A stretch of DNA of 64,000 nt from Anaeramoeba ignava (Eukaryota; Metamonada; Anaeramoebidae), in contig JAPDFW010000086.1 in the NCBI GenBank assembly GCA_028826165.1, forward strand, positions 1 through 64,000, in the 5' to 3' direction. Position numbers and translations under genes: made by a program. The notes under the pieces are model-generated. The model searched no databases. It was not told where the DNA came from and saw only the letters and a program-made list of their open reading frames with translations. The stretch's first letter is position 1. Each line of letters opens with the position of its first letter. Positions 58,891 to 64,000 of the stretch are shown piece after piece.

Positions 58891-60607
58891 TCATTTCTTT
58901 TTTCTTGAATTTTTCAAATCATTTCTTTTTTTTGAATGTTTTTTTTTTAAGTTTTTTAATCTTTTTGGATTTTGTTCTAAATTTTGTTGATTTTCATTTT
59001 GAACTTCTTTTTCTTTTTCATTTTCATTTTGATTTTCATTTTGATTTTGATTTTGATTTTGATTTTGATTTTGTTGTTTAAAACGTTGTTTAGCGAGATG
59101 TTTTTCTTTCAGTAAATTAATTTGATCAGGAGATTTATGGATATATTTATGATATAAAACTTCTCCAGTTAATAAACCTTCTTCAACTTTAATAAGTTCG
59201 AATTTCATTCTTGGTCCAATTTCTATAAGACGAATAGCTTTTTGCCTATTTTGACTTGAATTTGTATTTGATTGAATATTCACAATTGCATCATTTGATT
59301 TTTCATTTGATTTTTCATTTTGTAAATTTTCTGTGTTGTCTTTAACAGAATCAAGAATATATTCAGAAATATCTTCTATTTTTGATAAATCTGGTATTTT
59401 TTTGTGAAGGAGACTTTCAATTCCATTTGTTATTCCAATAGGTCTCATTCTAACTAAATAATGTCTAAAATCAATGGTATCTTCTTCTGGGATATAATGA
59501 AATAAAGCGACTCTTTTACAATCTGGGAGGTTTATCTTTTTATATTTATATTTAATATTTTTATATTTAATATTTTTATATTTAAAATATTTTATATTTT
59601 TATATTTAATATTTTATATTTTATATTTTATATTTTATATTTATATTTAATATTTATATATTTAATATTTTTTATATTTAATATTTTATATTTAATATTT
59701 TATATTTAATATTTTATATTTAATATTTAATATTTTATATTTTATATTTAATATTTAATATTTTATATTTTATATTTATATTTTATATTTTTTATATTTA
59801 ATATTTTATATTTTATATTTTATATTTTATATTTTATATTTATATTTAATATTTATATATTTAATATTTAATATTTTATATTTAATATTTTATATTTAAT
59901 ATTTAATATTTTATATTTTATATTTAATATTTAATATTTTATATTTTATATTTATATTTTATATTTTTTATATTTAAATACCTCGCTAATTTTAATAGGC
60001 GGAAACATGTTTTGAAGCATAGTAGAAGTCAATTTAAGAGCTCTCTTTTTCCTCAAAGTATCCTGTTCATTATCCAAAGGAACAACAGAAGACTCAGCAA
60101 AGCCAGAAAGCACAACCAAAGGAGATTTAGCAAATTCCTTATTCGGACTTGGGGGATTTGGATGGAGCTTAATAACATCGCGAGAATTAGAAAACTCTCT
60201 CAGTTTAAAAGTCATAGTAGGGCCTCTCGGAAATCGAGTAATTCGAATATAAGCTGAGAATTTTTTTGACGTGAAAATCATCAAGTGACTTACACTAAGT
60301 GGTCCGCAAACTTGCAAAATATCTTGCATCGTATTTGAGTTTTTGATTCGAAGATTTGTTGATGTGTACGGATTCATCACTTTCCGCATATTTGCTATAA
60401 GTTCTTTTATTTTCTTCCCAACTGAACCCTTGTTGAAAATTAAACTGAATGGATTTTCATCATCTTCTAATTCTTTTCTTTTCTTTCTTTTTTGTTTTCT
60501 TTTTGTTCTTTTCTAATTTTTTAATTCAGAAAAAAATTTTTTAATTTTAAAAATTTTTAATTCAAAAAAATTTAATTCAAATTTATTTAATTTACTATTC
60601 TTCCCAT
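58891..60607 (-). CDS. PPAN/SSF1, Brix-domain ribosome assembly factor
   Basis: Nucleolar factor for 60S (27S pre-rRNA) maturation. Three exons: 60607-60596 (only MGRI), 60512-59982 and 59535-58891; 395 residues. A basic N-terminus (KRTKRKQKRKKRK) is followed by the Brix domain: MRKVMNPYTSTNLRIKNSN, GPLSVSHLMIFT, ITRFPRGPTMTFKLREFS, LLxNMFP-type MLQNMFPPIKISE, and FHYIPEEDTIDFRHYLVRMR after the second intron. The PPAN-specific region RLIEIGPRMKFELIKVEEGL matches VRLTEIGPRMTLQLIKVQEG of animals. The C-terminal tail is Asn-Gln and Lys-rich (NLKKKHSKKRND), suited to a nucleolar protein. The intron at 59536-59981 is an ATATTTAATATTTTAT array. Confidence 0.93.
59536..59981. repeat. PPAN intron 2: TATTTAATATTTTA array
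   Basis: 446-base intron. A ~190-base block of TATATTTAATATTTTATAT units is itself repeated (about 59640-59790 and 59835-59960). Confidence 0.88.
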
Positions 60608-60690
60608 TGAAAAAAGTTTTTAGAAAAGAAAATGGAAAAAAATGAAAAAAATGAAAAAAAAAATGAAAATTAAAATTTTTTTTGTTGTTT

Positions 60691-60995
60691 TTAATAATCA
60701 AATCGATATTTTTCTAAAATTTACAGAAATATAAAAATGTTAATTTAAATTTAAAATTAATTTCTAAATTAAATTTTAACTCTGTTTTTTTTATTAATTA
60801 ACCTTGTATCTCTTTTTGTTCAAGTTCTAATTTTTCTAATTCTGTTTTTGTTTTATTTTCTTCTTCTTTTAAATTTTCTACTTCTTTTTTAAGTGCATCT
60901 AAATTTGTTTTTAAACCTTCAATTTCACTTTGAATTTTTTCAATTTCATTTCTTTTTAAATTTTTTTCGGAAATTTTTGGTTCATTTAGATTCAT
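60691..60995 (-). CDS. Small coiled-coil protein (71 residues)
   Basis: Exon 1 60995-60803 starts MNLNEPKISEKNLKRNEIEK. Exon 2 60713-60691 adds EKYRFDY and a stop after a 89-base intron (GTTAAT...TTTTAG). Heptad-rich sequence (IQSEIEGLKTNLDALKKEVE, then NLKEEENKTKTELEKLELEQ) predicts one long coiled coil. Located 83 bases from the PPAN start on the same strand. No family recognised; size and pattern would suit a small complex subunit, but that is not evidence. Confidence 0.6.
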
Positions 60996-61069
60996 TTTTA
61001 AAAAAAGAGAAGAAGAAAAAAAATGAAAAAATTTAAAATTCATTTTTTTTTCTTCTTTTTCTATTTTCA

Positions 61070-62488
61070 ATGTCATTTTTAATTCCATTGTCAAAATTAA
61101 AATCAAAACTAAAATAAAACCAAAATCAAAATCAAAATCAAAATCAAACTCAAACTCAAAATCAAAATCAAAATCAAAATCAAAATCAAAATCAAAATCA
61201 AAATAAAAATCAAAAATCAAAATCAAAATCAAAATCAAAATCAAAATCAAAATCAAAATCAAAATCAAAATCAAAATCAAAATCAAAATCAAAATCAAAA
61301 TCAAAATCAAAATCAAAATCAAAATCAAAATCAAAATCAAAATCAAAATCAAAATCAAAATCAAAATCAAAATCAAAATCAAAAATCAAAATCAAAATAT
61401 AAATCAAAATCAAAATCAAAATCAAAATCAAAATGAAAATGAAAATGAAAATCAAAATGAAAATCAAAATCAAAATCAAAATCAAAATCAAAATCAAAAT
61501 CAAAATCAAAATCAAAATCAAAATCAAAATCAAAATCAAAATAAATGAAAATCAAAATCAAAATCAAAATCAAAATCAAAATCAAAATCAAAATCAAAAT
61601 CAAAATCAAAATCAAAATCAAAATCAAAATCAAAATCAAAATCAAAATCAAAATCAAAATCAAAATCAAAATGAAAATGAAAATCAAAATCAAAATCAAA
61701 ATCAAAATCAAAATCAAAATCAAAATCAAAATCAAAATCAAAATCAAAATCAAAATCAAAATCAAAATCAAAATCAAAATCAAAATCAAAATCAAAATCA
61801 AAATCAAAATCAAAATCAAAATCAAAATCAAAATGAAAATCAAAATGAAAATCAAAATCAAAATGAAAATGAAAATCAAAATCAAAATCAAAATGAAAAT
61901 GAAAATTTAAATCAAAATCAAAATCAAAATCAAAATCAAAATCAAAATGAAAATGAAAATCAAAATCAAAATCAAAATCAAAATCAAAATGAAAATCAAA
62001 ATCAAAATCAAAATCAAAATCAAAATGAAAATGAAAATCAAAATCAAATCAAAATCAAAATCAAAATCAAAATGAAAATCAAAATCAAAATCAAAATCAA
62101 AATCAAAATCAAAATGAAAATGAAAATCAAAATCAAAATCAAAATATAAATTAAAACCAAAATCAAAATCAAAATCAAAATCAAAATCAAAATCAAAATC
62201 AAAATCAAAATCAAAATCAAAATCAAAATCAAAATCAAAATCAAAATCAAAATCAAAATCAAAATCAAAATATAAATCAAAATCAAAATCAAAATATAAA
62301 TCAAAATCAAAATCAAAATCAAAATCAAAATGAAAATGAAAATGAAAATGAAATTCAAAATCAAAATCAAAATCAAAATCAAAATAAGACCATCTTTTGT
62401 GACTTCGATTAAGCTAAATTGTGGCGATAAAACAAGTTCTTATTGGATTAAATTTGGAGTTGCTCTTTTACTTTCATTGAAGAACTAA
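61070..62488 (+). CDS. Possible tiny two-exon gene spanning the AAAATC array
   Basis: Sequence 62389-62488 looks coding (PSFVTSIKLNCGDKTSSYW, then IKFGVALLLSLKN and a stop) and follows an acceptor AATAAG. On the other side of the array, 61070-61089 starts ATG with MSFLIP and meets a GT (GTCAAAATT). Joining them gives an in-phase 39-residue protein. The donor is weaker than others here, and the real upstream exon could be elsewhere. The downstream peptide itself is the firmer part. Confidence 0.3.
61095..62386 (+). repeat. 1.3 kb nearly pure AAAATC hexamer array
   Basis: About 210 tandem AAAATC units with AAAATG and rare AAATATA variants; among the purest arrays in the window. Frames read as Asn-Gln, Ile-Lys or Lys-Ser without stops for long distances, so apparent open frames here (e.g. 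61433-62149) are by-products. It ends AAATAAG, an acceptor-like sequence before unique coding-looking DNA. Confidence 0.95.
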
Positions 62489-62571
62489 AAAAAACAAATT
62501 TTCAAAAATTTCCACAATTTTTTTTTCATTTTTTTTTTCTCATTTTTTTCCTTTTCTTGGTTCTTCTTTAA

Positions 62572-63660
62572 ATGTCACAAAAAAATACAAAACTTGTTCG
62601 AACAAAATTGAAAGTAATTTTTTAATTAATTTCTAAGAAAAAAGCCAAAATTAATTTTTTTTTTGGTTTAAATAGAAAAAATCAAAATCAAATTTGTCAC
62701 TTTTTATAAACAATTCCAAAAATAAATTTAAAGGAAATGAGCAAAAACAATTACAAAGTCTTCTTCAGGCTTTAAACTTACATTTTAAAAGACATCCTTT
62801 TTTAATAAAGAAAGAATTAACTTTATATGAATCAATTGGTAAAAAAATTATTAAAAATTTTTTCAAATTAAAATTTAATTAAATTTGTTTTTTAGAACTT
62901 CCTTTAAAAATTTTGAATAAAAATTCTCGAGAAATTATTACAAAATTTCTTATGGAATTTTCAGACAATTCAATTATTGATTTTGTGCCAACTCTTATAA
63001 AATCCATTTTTAGCGGAGAAAAGGAAGGTAAATTTTTTACAAAAGATTTTAGTAAGAAAAATCTCTATAATTCTTTTTTTTTTTCAAATTAGAAATTTTT
63101 AGTGTTACAACAAGAATAAGTGTTCGATTACTTTTCCAGTTAATATTTAGGTTACGCTATATGATTTTTCAACCTCAAGTTGTTCACGAATTATTTAATT
63201 CTTTGATGCATTTAGAAAGATATGATTTATTGAAAATGGGGGTTGTTGATAATCTCATTTGGAGTTTTGGGCAATTAGTATCTGTTGAGCCAGCGAATTG
63301 TTTAAAAAGTAGAACAAAATACAAAAAATTATTAAATTTAAATTAAAAATTAATTATTAAATTTAAATTAAAAATTAATTATTAAATTTAAATTAAAAAT
63401 TAATTATTAAATTTAAATTAAAAATTAATTATTAAATTTAAATTAAAAATTATTTATTAAATTTAAATTAAAAATTATTTATTAAATTTAAATTAAAAAT
63501 TATTTATTAAATTTAAATTAAAAATTATTTATTAAATTTAAATTAAAAATTAGTTTGGTTGATTGAGTTTCTTCCAATAATAAGTTTTGAAAAAACTGAC
63601 AAAATAATTTTACTTAAATTATACAGTTTTCTTGAACTTATACTTCAAAAATTAATGTAA
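62572..63660 (+). CDS. TMEM214-like helical-repeat protein (may continue past the window)
   Basis: Exons by phase: 62572-62613, 62676-62838, 62896-63027, 63093-63308, 63554-63660; at least 219 residues. All-helical sequence such as LLQALNLHFKRHPFLIKKEL, LFQLIFRLRYMIFQPQVVHE and VVDNLIWSFGQLVSVEPANC followed by LKIWLIEFLPIISFEK. The LIWxxGQ...LKIWLxxxLPI stretch resembles TMEM214 proteins of the ER membrane, but that is a weak by-eye match. The reading ends LQKLM-stop, yet ATGTAAAACA there also forms a good donor (TTAAT/GTAAAA) followed by intron-like repeats, so further exons may lie beyond position 64000. Confidence 0.6.
63309..63553 (+). repeat. Intron 4 of the TMEM214-like gene: 27-base tandem repeat
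   Basis: GTAGAA followed by about eight copies of a 27-base unit containing TTATTAAATTTAAATTAAAA; the first copies read AATTATT and the later ones TTATTTATT. Ends AAAATTAG. Confidence 0.9.
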
Positions 63661-64000
63661 AACAAAATCTAACAAAATTAAATCAAACAAAATTAACGAA
63701 AAAATCTAACAAAATTAAATCAAACAAAAAAATATAACGAAATTAACAAAATATAACAAAAAAATCAAACAAAATATAAAAAATAACAAAATTAAACAAA
63801 AATAAAATATAACAAAATTAAACAAAATTAAAAACAAAATCTAATTAAAATTAAATCAAACAAAATTAAACAAAATATAACTCAAAATTAAATATAACAA
63901 AATTAAATCAAACAAAATTAAATATAACAAAATTAAATATAACAAAATATAACAAAATATAACAAAATATAACAAAATTAAATATAACAAAATTAAATAT
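63661..64000 (+). repeat. AACAAAATTAAAT-type repeat to window edge
   Basis: Irregular units of AACAAAATTAAA and ATATAACAAAATT, A-rich on the plus strand as expected for a sense-strand intron of the preceding gene. No coding signal. Confidence 0.75.

Noticed and set aside
61210-62382. Long Asn-Gln, Ile-Lys, Ile-Leu and Asp-Phe frames around 61.2-62.4 kb
   Set aside because: Pure AAAATC array open in many frames. No unique residues, and no plausible gene start or end.

Overview
This window is nuclear DNA of a very AT-rich (well over 75% by eye) unicellular eukaryote. GT-AG introns with consistent reading phase, a eukaryotic 5S rRNA, TAA/TGA stops read with the standard code, and proteins such as ATG3, p24, major vault protein, LST8, a Hippo-type kinase and PPAN/SSF1 exclude a prokaryote. 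A plant-type PPi-dependent phosphofructokinase and FG-GAP and BTB families suggest an anaerobic amoeboid protist. Anaeramoeba or a relative would fit, but that assignment is inference.

Layout. 1-8.46 kb: two tandem copies of a ~4.15 kb unit, each a 5S rRNA gene (minus) divergent from a large FG-GAP membrane-protein gene (plus), with a dead BTB fragment riding at the 3' end. 8.6-11.3 kb: a third FG-GAP paralogue, inverted. 12.1-16.5 kb: PPi-PFK in six exons. 17.25-19.8 kb: membrane-anchored ARM-type protein. 19.9-21.4 kb: LST8. 21.6-24.3 kb: MST/Hippo kinase with a SARAH-like tail. 25.6-29.9 kb: LRR-PP2C protein with lost metal ligands. 30.1-31.3 kb: CDK10/11-like kinase. 31.3-34.5 kb: ~43-copy minisatellite, followed by two GC-richer islands that may be ncRNA. 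35.1-39.0 kb: protein with 28 GLFSN repeats. 39.2-42.4 kb: major vault protein. 42.8-46.4 kb: ATG3. 46.5-47.4 kb: p24/TMED. 47.6-49.5 kb: 3-ketodihydrosphingosine reductase. 49.9-50.5 kb: histone-fold subunit. 50.8-57.2 kb: two penicillin-acylase-family copies, the second with an eroded last exon. 57.4-58.8 kb: LRR coiled-coil protein. 58.9-60.6 kb: PPAN/SSF1. 60.7-61.0 kb: small coiled-coil protein. 61.1-62.4 kb: a huge AAAATC array. 62.6 kb to the right edge: a TMEM214-like gene.

The genes are mostly unrelated housekeeping functions (glycolysis, TOR, Hippo, autophagy, secretion, sphingolipids, ribosome biogenesis) with no operon logic. The unifying feature is the low-complexity DNA. Introns are largely hexamer arrays (AAAATT/AAAATC in the sense direction) and the same hexamers encode Asn-Gln, Lys-Ser and Asn-Lys tracts in exons. 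Several conserved genes carry apparent single-base frame shifts, most beside homopolymers, which may be assembly errors. Exon coordinates were derived by hand from splice signals, phase and protein-family continuity.
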